DNA from: Caulobacter sp. Root655
GTDB taxonomy: Bacteria > Pseudomonadota > Alphaproteobacteria > Caulobacterales > Caulobacteraceae
Reading direction: 5' to 3'
Assembly: GCF_001427665.1 (NCBI RefSeq)
Contig: NZ_LMHC01000001.1
Span: 381,805-435,659 of the forward strand
DNA length: 53,855 nt
Part shown: one piece after another, positions 26,559 to 35,468 of the stretch
Position numbering within the stretch: position 1 is the stretch's first letter
Layout of the letters: the number at the start of each line of letters is the position of its first letter
Translations under genes and position numbers: made by a program
Notes under the pieces: model-generated
What the model was told of the DNA's origin: nothing
Seen by the model: only the letters and a program-made list of their open reading frames with translations
Databases searched by the model: none

Positions 26559-26654
26559 GGTTCTCAGTGTAGAGCGCTGGAGCACGCAGCAAAAGGCTCG
26601 GCCCGCGCTTGCCGGGCAGAAGCTGACAGATTTCACTGGAAGATTTGGGGGAAG

Positions 26655-26750
26655 GTGGAGACCGGCAGACGACCCGGAGCGAAACTCGTTGTGGCTGCTG
26701 CCTCTCGGCCCTGACCAGATTGGCGAGGACTCCGCCCGTCACCGATCTCC
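26655..26750 (-). ncRNA. ffs: Signal recognition particle RNA (small 4.5S type)
   Basis: On the minus strand the sequence 'ctggtcagggccgagaggca' runs into 'gcagccacaacgag', the conserved SRP Alu-less domain (GGTCAGG...AGCAGCC..AACGA). The apical tetraloop reads GAGA. Flanking arms GGCGGA (26731-26736) and TCTGCC (26664-26669) pair. Ends are approximate. Upstream, TTGGC and GATATA spaced by 13 bases (about 26760-26780) resemble a Caulobacter housekeeping promoter. In many alphaproteobacteria ffs lies just upstream of dnaX, as here. The RNA binds Ffh to target membrane proteins. Confidence 0.82.
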
Positions 26751-26833
26751 AAGGCCTATATCGCGACTCCCGCGCGCCAATGCAAGATCGAGATGCGGGC
26801 GTGCGGCGTCGTGACGTCCGTTCGCGGCTGGTC

Positions 26834-26932
26834 TGGAGCGCCGACTTGATTGCATCAAGTCGGCGCTCCAGGTTTGTCGCAACGCATTTTCTTCACGCGA
26901 ACCGGAATCCACTTCGCTCGAAAATGCTCTAG
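26834..26932. repeat. Two-stem dispersed repeat, copy 2
   Basis: A perfect 12-pair stem (GAGCGCCGACTT / AAGTCGGCGCTC around GATTGCATC) is followed by the same conserved block as at 19416-19514. It ends ten bases before the nudC start, so 'agagaag' at its edge may act as the ribosome-binding site of nudC. Confidence 0.85.
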
Positions 26933-26941
26933 AGAAGCGTC

Positions 26942-27910
26942 ATGGCTCTTTCGATCATCACCAACACCTTCGCCGGCAACCCGCTGGACCGCGCCGGCGA
27001 ACGGCGCGGCGACGAGTCGTGGCTGGCCGAGAAGGCCGCCGACCCGCAGTCGCTGGCCGTGGCCATCTGGAACGGCAAGCCCCTGGTCGAGGACGCGCCA
27101 CCTCCGGCGGACAAGGGCGGCGACGGCAAGTCGCCGGAAGCCAAGGGCGGCGTCCAGATCGCCTATCTGCGCGCCGACATGGCCAAGGACCTGGCCGCCA
27201 CGCCCGAGCGGCTGCTGTTCCTGGGGCTGTGGAAGGACATCGCGGTGTTCGCCGTCGACCTGGAAGGCGGCCCCGATCCCGCCGAGGGTCCGTTGCAGGG
27301 CCTGGGCCGGTTCGAGGAGCTGCGCGCCATCGCCCCGACCCTGCCGCCGCCCGACGCCGGCATCCTGGCCACCGCCAAGTCGATGTTCGAATGGCGGCGC
27401 AAGCACAAGTGGTGCAGCAACTGCGGCCAGGAGACCCACGTCACCGACGGCGGCTGGAAGCGCCAATGCGCGTCCTGCAAGACCGAGCATTTCCCGCGCA
27501 CCGACCCGGTGGCGATCATGCTGGCCCTGCACGACGGCAAGTGCCTGCTGGGCCGCCAGGCGGCGTGGCCGCCCGGCATGTACTCGGCCCTGGCCGGCTT
27601 CGTCGAACCCGGCGAGACCATCGAGGAGGCCTGCGCCCGCGAACTGATGGAGGAGGCGGGCCTGACCGCCACCGCCGTCCGCTACCACTCCAGCCAGCCC
27701 TGGCCGTGGCCCTCGTCGCTGATGATGGGCCTGATGGCCGACGTCGACAGCGCCGAGGCCGCCCCCGACCAGACCGAGCTGGAAGCGGTGAAGTGGTTCA
27801 CCAAGGACGAGGCCAAGGCCCTGATCAAGGGCGAGCTGGAAGGCTTCTTCGCGCCCCCGCCGCTGGCCATCGCCCATCAGCTGATCAAGGCGTGGGCGGA
27901 GGAGGCTTAG
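26942..27910 (+). CDS. nudC: NADH pyrophosphatase (NudC)
   Basis: A 322-residue Nudix hydrolase that cleaves NAD(H) to NMN(H) and AMP, and in E. coli also removes NAD caps from RNA. Zinc ligands Cys158, Cys161, Cys176 and Cys179 are present. The Nudix box runs 219-241 (GFVEPGETIEEACARELMEE then AGL), and the NudC-specific 'SQPWPWPSS' follows. Residues about 51-70 are a Pro/Lys/Gly-rich insert in the N-terminal domain. The upstream edge is a dispersed repeat and the downstream edge is another. It is divergent from ffs-dnaX. Confidence 0.93.
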   Translation: MALSIITNTFAGNPLDRAGERRGDESWLAEKAADPQSLAVAIWNGKPLVEDAPPPADKGGDGKSPEAKGGVQIAYLRADMAKDLAATPERLLFLGLWKDIAVFAVDLEGGPDPAEGPLQGLGRFEELRAIAPTLPPPDAGILATAKSMFEWRRKHKWCSNCGQETHVTDGGWKRQCASCKTEHFPRTDPVAIMLALHDGKCLLGRQAAWPPGMYSALAGFVEPGETIEEACARELMEEAGLTATAVRYHSSQPWPWPSSLMMGLMADVDSAEAAPDQTELEAVKWFTKDEAKALIKGELEGFFAPPPLAIAHQLIKAWAEEA

Positions 27911-27913
27911 GCT

Positions 27914-28058
27914 CAAAGGTCCTCCCCCCATGGGGGGAGGCGGTCGCGAAGCGACCGGTGGGGGGAGTTTTAGGACCTAAGATCCTGAACCGGCCGGCTG
28001 CCGATTACGCCCCCCACCGTCGGCTTCGCCGACACCTCCCCCACAGGGGGAGGACCTT
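27914..28058. repeat. Dispersed palindromic repeat, CTCCCCC...GGGGGAG family
   Basis: AAAGGTCCTCCCCCCATGGG at the left and the inverted unit ending GGGGGAGGACCTT at the right, with cores 'ggtcgcgaagcgacc' and 'gtcggcttcgccgac'. It separates the convergent nudC and MAPEG genes. Confidence 0.85.
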
Positions 28059-28070
28059 GTGTTCTGACCC

Positions 28071-28487
<417 letters not shown>

Positions 28488-28613
28488 GATTGTCCTCCCC
28501 AGGATCATTTGAGGCAGGTTAGGCGCCGATCGGTCAAATAGCGAAGCTTGCCGTTGCGGCAGGTGTCGGTCGGGGACAGACGCATGCGCCTGTCCCTAGT
28601 CAAATCCGACCTA

Positions 28614-29462
28614 TCAGACCCGGTCCCGGAACGGATCGGCCGGATAAACGCCCAGGATCTCGAACTTGTCCGAGAAGAACTTCAGCTCGTCGAAGGCCAG
28701 GGCCAGGCTGCGGTCCTCGGGGCGGCCGTCGACCTCGGCGTAGAAGAAGGTCGCCGTGAAGTGACCGCCCTCCATGTAGCTTTCCAGCTTGGTCATGTTG
28801 ACGCCGTTGGTCGCGAAGCCGCCCAGCGCCTTGTAGAGGGCGGCCGGCAGGTTGCGGACCTTGAACACGAAGCTGGTCACGCAGCGATGGGTGAACGGCG
28901 GCGGCTCGGGGGCCTTTTCGGCGGTCATCACCAGGAAGCGCGTGGTGTTGTTGCGCGCGTCCTCGATGTCGCGGGCCAGGATGTCGAGGCCGTAGATCTC
29001 GGCGGCCAGGGCGGGAGCCACGGCGGCGCGGGTCGGGTCGGGCTTGAGGGCCAGGGCCTTGGCGGCGCCGGCCGTGTCGCCGGCGCTCTCGTGGGCCAGG
29101 CCCAGCTTCTTGAGGCTGTGGCGGCACTGGCTGAGCGCGATCGGCATCGACGAGGCGATCTTCACCGTCTCCAGCGTCACGCCCCTGTTGGCCATCAGCT
29201 GGAAGCGGATCGGCTTGAAGCGTTCGCCGATGATCTTCAGGCCCGAAGCCGGAAGCAGGTGGTGGACGTCGGCCACGCGGCCGGCGATCGAGTTCTCGAT
29301 CGGGATCATGCCCAGCTGGCAGGCCCCGGTCTTGATGGCCTCGAAGGCTTCCTCGAAGGTCGCGCAGGGCACGGCCTCGTAGTCGGGAAAATAGGTGCGG
29401 CAGGCCTCATGGCTGTTGGCGCCGGGTTCGCCCTGAAAGGCGATCTTCTTGAGGATGCTCAT
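28614..29462 (-). CDS. pheA: Prephenate dehydratase
   Basis: A 282-residue monofunctional prephenate dehydratase that makes phenylpyruvate for phenylalanine. Catalytic-domain motifs are 'IAFQGEPGANSHEAC', 'GMIPIENSIAGRV' and 'DARNNTTRFLVM'. A C-terminal ACT domain begins 'TSFVFKVRNLPAALYKALGG' and would sense phenylalanine. The usual ESRP of the ACT domain reads ESYM; I recall the same variant in other alphaproteobacteria. Its ATG overlaps the kdsB stop (ATGA), so it is coupled to kdsB. Confidence 0.93.
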   Translation of the reverse strand: MSILKKIAFQGEPGANSHEACRTYFPDYEAVPCATFEEAFEAIKTGACQLGMIPIENSIAGRVADVHHLLPASGLKIIGERFKPIRFQLMANRGVTLETVKIASSMPIALSQCRHSLKKLGLAHESAGDTAGAAKALALKPDPTRAAVAPALAAEIYGLDILARDIEDARNNTTRFLVMTAEKAPEPPPFTHRCVTSFVFKVRNLPAALYKALGGFATNGVNMTKLESYMEGGHFTATFFYAEVDGRPEDRSLALAFDELKFFSDKFEILGVYPADPFRDRV

Positions 29463-30211
29463 GCTTGTTTCCCGGCGCCCAGGGTCTTGGCGAACTGGCG
29501 CGCCGCTTCGAGGTCGGAAGGGTTGTCGACGGAGATCGGGGCCTCGGCGGCCACGGCGGCCCGCAGGGACAGGCCCAGCTCCATGGCCCGCAGCTGTTCC
29601 AGCTTCTCGCGCTTCTCCAGCGGCGAGGGCGGGGCGGCGTTGAAGGCCAGCAGGGCGGCGCGGCGGTAGCCGTAGATGCCGATGTGGCGCCAGATCGGCG
29701 CGTCGCCATAGAGGGTGGAGCGGGTGAAATAGAGGGCGCGGCCGGAAAAGCCATCCCGCTCCATGGCCAGCACCGCCTTGACCACGTCCGGGTTGCTCCG
29801 GTCGGCGGGCGAGGCCTCGGGAGCGACGACGGTGGCGATGTCGCAGTCGGGATGGGCGCTCAGCAGGTCGGCGCAGGCGGCCAGCACCGCGGGCTGCACG
29901 AACGGCATGTCGCCCTGCAGGTTGATGACCACGTCGTGGCGACCCTTGGGGTCCAGCACGTCGAGCGCCGCCAGGATGCGGTCCGAACCCGAGGCCAGGC
30001 CGGGGTCGGTCAGCACCGCCTGGCCGCCGGCCTTCTGGACGGCGGCGACGATCTCGATGTCGCCCGCCGCCACGGCCACCGGACCGATTCCCGCCGCCTG
30101 GGCCTGGCGCAGCACCCGCACGATCATCGCCACGCCGCCGATGTCGGCCAGCGGCTTGTTCGGGAGGCGGGTGGCCGCCATGCGGGCCGGAATGAGGACG
30201 ATCGGATTCAT
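29459..30211 (-). CDS. kdsB: 3-deoxy-manno-octulosonate cytidylyltransferase
   Basis: A 250-residue CMP-Kdo synthetase that activates Kdo for the inner core of lipopolysaccharide. Motifs: 'IPARMAATRLPNKPLADIGG' (nucleotide binding), 'LASGSDRILAAL', 'VINLQGDMPFVQPAVL' and 'HIGIYGYRRAALLAFN'. The start ATG 30211 matches the family N-terminus exactly. It is translationally coupled to pheA downstream, an association often seen in alphaproteobacteria, and is divergent from the cytochrome gene. Confidence 0.93.
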   Translation of the reverse strand: MNPIVLIPARMAATRLPNKPLADIGGVAMIVRVLRQAQAAGIGPVAVAAGDIEIVAAVQKAGGQAVLTDPGLASGSDRILAALDVLDPKGRHDVVINLQGDMPFVQPAVLAACADLLSAHPDCDIATVVAPEASPADRSNPDVVKAVLAMERDGFSGRALYFTRSTLYGDAPIWRHIGIYGYRRAALLAFNAAPPSPLEKREKLEQLRAMELGLSLRAAVAAEAPISVDNPSDLEAARQFAKTLGAGKQA

Positions 30212-30370
30212 GCTGGCGCCGGATACGGGGCAAAACCGTTGCTGCCCGGTTGCGCCTCGGGCGGTAGCGTGTAAGAGACGCGAGCGCAACATGGAGCGCG
30301 CGGGGGGAACCTCCGGGCGCGGATTCGGGCCTGTCGTCAGACGGCCCCCAAGAGGCTGGTAAGGCTTTAG

Positions 30371-31024
30371 ATGAGCGACCTGACGTTCAACAAGATCGCT
30401 GGCGGCGTGCTGCTGACCGGCCTGATCATTTTCGGTCTGCGGGAAGCGTCGGACATCGTTTTCGCCAAGCACGAAATCGAAAAGCCCGGCTACGAGATCG
30501 CCGTCGCCGAAGAGGCCGGTGAAGGCGCCGCCGCCGCCGAGGTCGCGCCCGACTGGGGCAGCGTCCTGCTCGTTCCGGCCAATATCGAGGCCGGCAAGGC
30601 GGTCACCGCCAAGTGCGCCTCGTGCCACAGCTTCGAAAGCGGCGGCCCCAACGGCACCGGTCCGGACCTGTGGGACGTGCTGGGCCGCAAGCCCGGCTCG
30701 CACGGCGGCTTCGCCTATTCGGCGGCCATGACCGAGTTCGGCGGCAAGCAGCCGGTCTGGGACTACGACCACATCGACCAGTTCCTGAAGGCTCCGGGCA
30801 AGTACGTCTCGGGCACCAAGATGACCTTCGTCGGCCTGAAGAAACAGGAAGACCGCATCGCGGTCATCGCCTACCTCCACAGCTTGGGCTCCAAGCTGCC
30901 GGTGCCGGCTCCGAAGCCGGCCGGCGCGGCGCCCGCCGCCGCTGACGCCGCGGCGCCGGCCGCCGGTGCTCCCGCCGCTACCGCCGCTCCGGCGACCCCG
31001 GCTCCTGCCGCCGCCGCGCACTAG
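30371..31024 (+). CDS. Membrane-anchored class I cytochrome c
   Basis: A 217-residue cytochrome. An uncleaved N-terminal anchor (about 9-25) holds a periplasmic c-type haem domain with 'CASCH' (Cys82, Cys85, His86) and the distal ligand Met151 in 'GTKMTFVG'. This layout matches CycM/c552-type cytochromes that pass electrons from the bc1 complex to terminal oxidases; the exact partner is inference. After residue 180 comes an Ala/Pro-rich tail of about 37 residues, probably disordered. A ribosome-binding site and a strong terminator frame the gene as a single transcript. Confidence 0.92.
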   Translation: MSDLTFNKIAGGVLLTGLIIFGLREASDIVFAKHEIEKPGYEIAVAEEAGEGAAAAEVAPDWGSVLLVPANIEAGKAVTAKCASCHSFESGGPNGTGPDLWDVLGRKPGSHGGFAYSAAMTEFGGKQPVWDYDHIDQFLKAPGKYVSGTKMTFVGLKKQEDRIAVIAYLHSLGSKLPVPAPKPAGAAPAAADAAAPAAGAPAATAAPATPAPAAAAH

Positions 31025-31050
31025 GCCGGCGGCCTTCGCGACAAGCATTC

Positions 31051-31083
31051 AAAGGCCGTGGGTTCGCCCACGGCCTTTTTGTT
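31051..31083 (+). terminator. Rho-independent terminator of the cytochrome gene
   Basis: AAAGGCCGTGGG and CCCACGGCCTTT pair perfectly around a TTCG-type loop, with the T-run TTTTTGTTT after it. Confidence 0.93.
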
Positions 31084-31193
31084 TGCCGTGGGTTTAGGCA
31101 ATCGGGTCCGCCCCACAGCAAAGCTGGTTGCGCGATTTCCCTATTCCGTGAGTAGACTATCGAACCGCACCGTTTCACCGGAACCGTTCGAAC

Positions 31194-31703
31194 ATGACGC
31201 CTCGCCTCCTGGCCGCCGCGCTCGCCACGCTGATGATCGCCGCCCCGGTATCGGCCCTGGCCGCCAAGGCCCCGAAAGTGGCGCTGAAGTCGCTGGCCGA
31301 CCTGCCGACCCCGCCCTATCCCTATGACGAGAAGGCCGACGCCGAGGCCGACGTGGCCGCCGCCCTGAAGCGCGCCAAGAAGGCCCACAAGCTGACCCTG
31401 ATCGATTTCGGCGGCAACTGGTGCGCCGACTGCCGGATCTTCGCCGGCGTCATCGAGCAGCCCGACGTCAAGCCGTGGGTCGACAAGCACTACGAGGTCG
31501 TGACGGTGAATGTCGGCCGCTACGACAGGAACATGCAGATCCCGGCCCGCTACGGCGTCGACAAGCTGAAGGGCGTGCCCAGCTTCCTGGTGGTCGACGG
31601 CAACGGCAAGCTGGTCAATCCGGGCGCCTTCTTTGCCCTGACCGACGCCCGCAACATGACCCCGCAGTCGATCGTCGACTGGCTGGCCCAGTGGCCGAAG
31701 TAG
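31194..31703 (+). CDS. Periplasmic thioredoxin-like protein
   Basis: A 169-residue protein with a signal peptide (about 1-24, ending ALAA) and a thioredoxin fold. The redox motif is WCADC (Cys77, Cys80) in 'LIDFGGNWCADCRIFAGV', and the cis-Pro region is 'GVPSFLVVDGNGKLV'. It resembles the DsbD C-terminal domain and thioredoxin_7-type proteins that reduce periplasmic disulfides. It lies after the cytochrome terminator, so it is transcribed separately. Whether it serves cytochrome maturation is open; no ccm gene is in the window. Confidence 0.87.
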   Translation: MTPRLLAAALATLMIAAPVSALAAKAPKVALKSLADLPTPPYPYDEKADAEADVAAALKRAKKAHKLTLIDFGGNWCADCRIFAGVIEQPDVKPWVDKHYEVVTVNVGRYDRNMQIPARYGVDKLKGVPSFLVVDGNGKLVNPGAFFALTDARNMTPQSIVDWLAQWPK

Positions 31704-31710
31704 CTAAGCT

Positions 31711-31813
31711 TGTCATCCCGGACGAGCGCGCAGCGCGACGATCCGGGACCGGCGCGTGAACGCAGGCGCTTCCGGCGGTCCCGGATAAGCCCTTCGGGCT
31801 TTCCGGGATGACA
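31711..31813. repeat. Palindromic repeat, TGTCATCCCGGA...TCCGGGATGACA
   Basis: Outer arms TGTCATCCCGGA and TCCGGGATGACA pair perfectly; inner parts 'cgcgcagcgcg' and 'agcccttcgggct' are small hairpins. It lies between the convergent thioredoxin-like and NlpC/P60 genes. Confidence 0.88.
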
Positions 31814-31821
31814 AGCCAAGG

Positions 31822-32663
31822 TTAGGGCCGCCGCCACCCCGTCGGCGCACCGCTGCCGGCCGCCTCGATCCGGGTGATCGCCTCTGCCAGGGGTTCGATC
31901 GCCACCGCCATGTGGTGGGCGTTGGCGTGCAGGATGGTGTCGGCGTCCAGCAGGATGGCCACGTGGCCCTTCCAGAACACCAGGTCGCCGCGCCGGCGAT
32001 CGGCCTCGTTGATCGGCGGGAAGAACGCCAGCTGCATGTCGGTGTCGCGCGGGACCGCCTTGCCGCAGGCGGCCAGGGCCTGCTGGACCAGGCCCGAGCA
32101 GTCCAGCCCGAGAGATTCGCGGCCGCCCCACTGGTAGGGCGCGCCCAGGAAGCCCTGGGCCACGGCCACGGGGTCGCCCTGGGCCACGCCCACCGGCGAC
32201 AGGTGGGCGGCGACGAACCACCCCGTGCCCTCGCCCTTGGCGAACCGGCCCTCGACGGCCTCGATCGCCGTCAGGGCGTTGAGCGAATAGAGGCCCACCG
32301 GGCTCGCCTTGATGTCCGGCTCGGCGAAGGCGTAGGTGCGCGGGACCGCGACCTGGTGGGTGGCCGGGGCTCCGGGCGCGGCCAGGTTCTCTTCGGCGAC
32401 GAAGCCGACATAGCCGTCGCGGGCCGCCTGGCCCCAGGCGAAGCCGTCCTTGACCTCCAGCACCCGAAACAGCTCGCCGAACAGCAGCTGGTCCCATTGC
32501 TCGGCCATCGGATCGGCGGCCTTGCGCAGGGCGGCGGTGGGCGTGACCACCTGGCGAAGGCTGGGCGCCGCGTAGCGCTCAGCGCTGACCAGGCCCTGCA
32601 GGTCCAGGTCGGCCAGGTCCGGGCGGGCCAGGGTTGTTCTTGGGTCGTTCGGGCGCGGGTCGC

Positions 32664-32667
<4 letters not shown>
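31822..32667 (-). CDS. NlpC/P60 family cell-wall hydrolase
   Basis: A 281-residue protein with SH3b-like N-terminal half (about 40-155) and a C-terminal NlpC/P60 cysteine peptidase domain. The catalytic Cys190 is in 'SLGLDCSGLVQQAL' and His235 in 'FWKGHVAILLD', with a further His near 247-251. Such enzymes cut peptide bonds in peptidoglycan stems. No signal peptide is seen, which fits cytoplasmic muropeptide-recycling enzymes of the same layout (YkfC-like); this is inference. Its ATG overlaps the upstream aminopeptidase stop (ATGA), so the two are coupled, possibly degrading recycled peptides in sequence. Confidence 0.87.
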
Positions 32668-34088
<1,421 letters not shown>

Positions 34089-34112
34089 GGGCGCGCCTCA
34101 GGGGAGGAATTT

Positions 34113-34154
34113 ATGCTTAACGATTCCTTGAGGGCCCCGCGCGAGGATGCGTGA
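34113..34154 (+). CDS. Possible 13-codon leader ORF
   Basis: A tiny frame (MLNDSLRAPREDA) starts at ATG 34113, with GGGGAGGA five bases ahead, the best ribosome-binding site in this intergenic region. Its TGA overlaps a GTG (34151) in frame with the TPR gene (GTGA). It could couple translation to the TPR gene or be chance. Expression is unproven. Confidence 0.3.
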   Translation: MLNDSLRAPREDA

Positions 34155-34174
34155 CCTTCCGGAGATCCGTCTTC

Positions 34175-34999
34175 ATGTGTCGCAAGCGCGCGCTCCTCGC
34201 AACCGTTCTCGCCCCCGCCCTGCTGCTGGCGGTGTCGGGCCATGCCGCGGACAAGCCCGCGCCCGCCACCGTTACGGCCTCCGCGCCGCCCATGACGCCC
34301 CCGGCGTCGCGCAAGGCCGGCCCCGCCCAGCGGGCCGAGATGCAGCGCGCCGACCCGCTGATGCGCGCCGCCTTCTGGTCGAACGAACTGGACCTGGACG
34401 GCCGCGACCTGGAGGCCGGGGTCGGCCTGTCCCAGGCCCTGCGCGCCCTGGGCCGCTATGACGAGGCCGCCGACGCGGCCAGCCGCGTGCTGATCGCCGC
34501 CCCCGACAACTATGACGCCCTGATGGAGCTGGCGCGGGCCAATGTCGCGCGCGGCCAGGGCTTCTACGCCATCGACCCGGCCCGCCGCGCCGCCGCGCTG
34601 CAGCCCCGCGACTGGCGTCCGCAGTCGCTGCTGGGCGTGGCCTACGAACAGGCCAAGCGCGACGACGAGGCCGTGGCGGCCCACCGCCAGGCCGTGGCCC
34701 TGGCCCCGCTGGAGGCCGCGCCCCTGGCCAACCTGGCCATGCACATGGCGTCGAGCGGCGACCTGTCCGGCGCCGAGACGGTGCTGCGCAAGGCCGCCGC
34801 CTTGCCGACCGCGACCATCCAGGTGCGCCAGAACCTGGCCCTGGTGGTCGGGCTGCAAGGCCGCCTCGACGAGGCCGAGCGCCTGGCCCGCCAGGACCTG
34901 CCGCCGGAATCCGTGGACAACAACCTGGCCTGGCTGCGCGCCGCCACCGGCCAGTCCAGCCCCACGCGCTCGTGGGACGCGCTGAAGGCCGGGAGCTAG
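34175..34999 (+). CDS. TadD-like TPR protein, probable pilus assembly factor
   Basis: A 274-residue exported protein with signal peptide (hydrophobic core 'ALLATVLAPALLLAVSGHA') and four or five tetratricopeptide repeats from about residue 85, for example 'LGRYDEAADAASRVLIAAPD'. The last part, 'VRQNLALVVGLQGRLDEAERLARQDLP', matches the TadD style of Flp/Tad pilus loci, where TadD is a lipoprotein needed for secretin function; no lipobox is clear here. ATG 34175 has GGAGA nine bases upstream; an in-frame GTG at 34151 is the alternative. It lies beside, but opposite to, the cpa operon. Confidence 0.75.
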   Translation: MCRKRALLATVLAPALLLAVSGHAADKPAPATVTASAPPMTPPASRKAGPAQRAEMQRADPLMRAAFWSNELDLDGRDLEAGVGLSQALRALGRYDEAADAASRVLIAAPDNYDALMELARANVARGQGFYAIDPARRAAALQPRDWRPQSLLGVAYEQAKRDDEAVAAHRQAVALAPLEAAPLANLAMHMASSGDLSGAETVLRKAAALPTATIQVRQNLALVVGLQGRLDEAERLARQDLPPESVDNNLAWLRAATGQSSPTRSWDALKAGS

Positions 35000-35015
35000 C
35001 CTTCCAACTCGCCGG

Positions 35016-35360
35016 CTATTCGTCGGTGCGGAACCAGAACACCGACTCGGTGTCCGGGTGATCGGAGCAGGATCCCTTGCCGATGATGGTGATCGGCTTC
35101 TTCATCGACCAGGCCGACAGCAGGGTCGCCAGCTTGGCCTGGCCGGCCGGCGTCGCCCCATTGAAGGCCCAGCGGTATTCCAGGCCAGGCCCCTGACAGC
35201 TCGGCACCGGTCCAGTGCGAACGCCCGCTTGGTTGAACAGCACCTTGCCGTCGTCCATGATGTAGATGATCGACACCAGGCCGCTCTGGCTGTCGGACGC
35301 ATGGCTTGGTGCGGCCATGGCCACGGCGCCAAGGCACAGGGCCGCCGCGAGGAGCTTCAT
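35016..35360 (-). CDS. Small secreted protein, unknown function
   Basis: A 114-residue protein with a clean signal peptide (1-21, ending SHA). The mature part of about 93 residues holds two cysteines, in 'VPSCQGPG' and 'GKGSCSDH', that may form a disulfide. It also has 'VSIIYIMDDGKVLFNQAGVR', 'WAFNGATPAGQAKLATLL' and 'DTESVFWF'. I do not recognise a named family, although similar short secreted proteins are familiar from Caulobacterales. It is convergent with the TPR gene (16 bases between stops) and lies just downstream of the cpa operon end. Confidence 0.75.
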   Translation of the reverse strand: MKLLAAALCLGAVAMAAPSHASDSQSGLVSIIYIMDDGKVLFNQAGVRTGPVPSCQGPGLEYRWAFNGATPAGQAKLATLLSAWSMKKPITIIGKGSCSDHPDTESVFWFRTDE

Positions 35361-35468
35361 GTTCCAGTCTCCGTGAAGGCCAGGCTCGAAACGGCCAAGC
35401 TTGGTCGGATGATAGCCGGCGTCGCCGCCCTAGCAACCAGAGAGGGATGTTGGCCAAGCCGAATCCCG

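Noticed and set aside
26559..26654. N-terminal extension of DnaX by 26 residues
   Set aside because: The added residues come from the spacer after ffs and lack homology-like pattern; the ATG at 26558 starts a typical acidic N-terminus.
19416..26932. Composite transposon bounded by the two 97-base copies
   Set aside because: The enclosed 7.4 kb holds core genes (def, rmuC, recR, dnaX, ffs) in conserved order and no transposase, so mobility as a unit is implausible.
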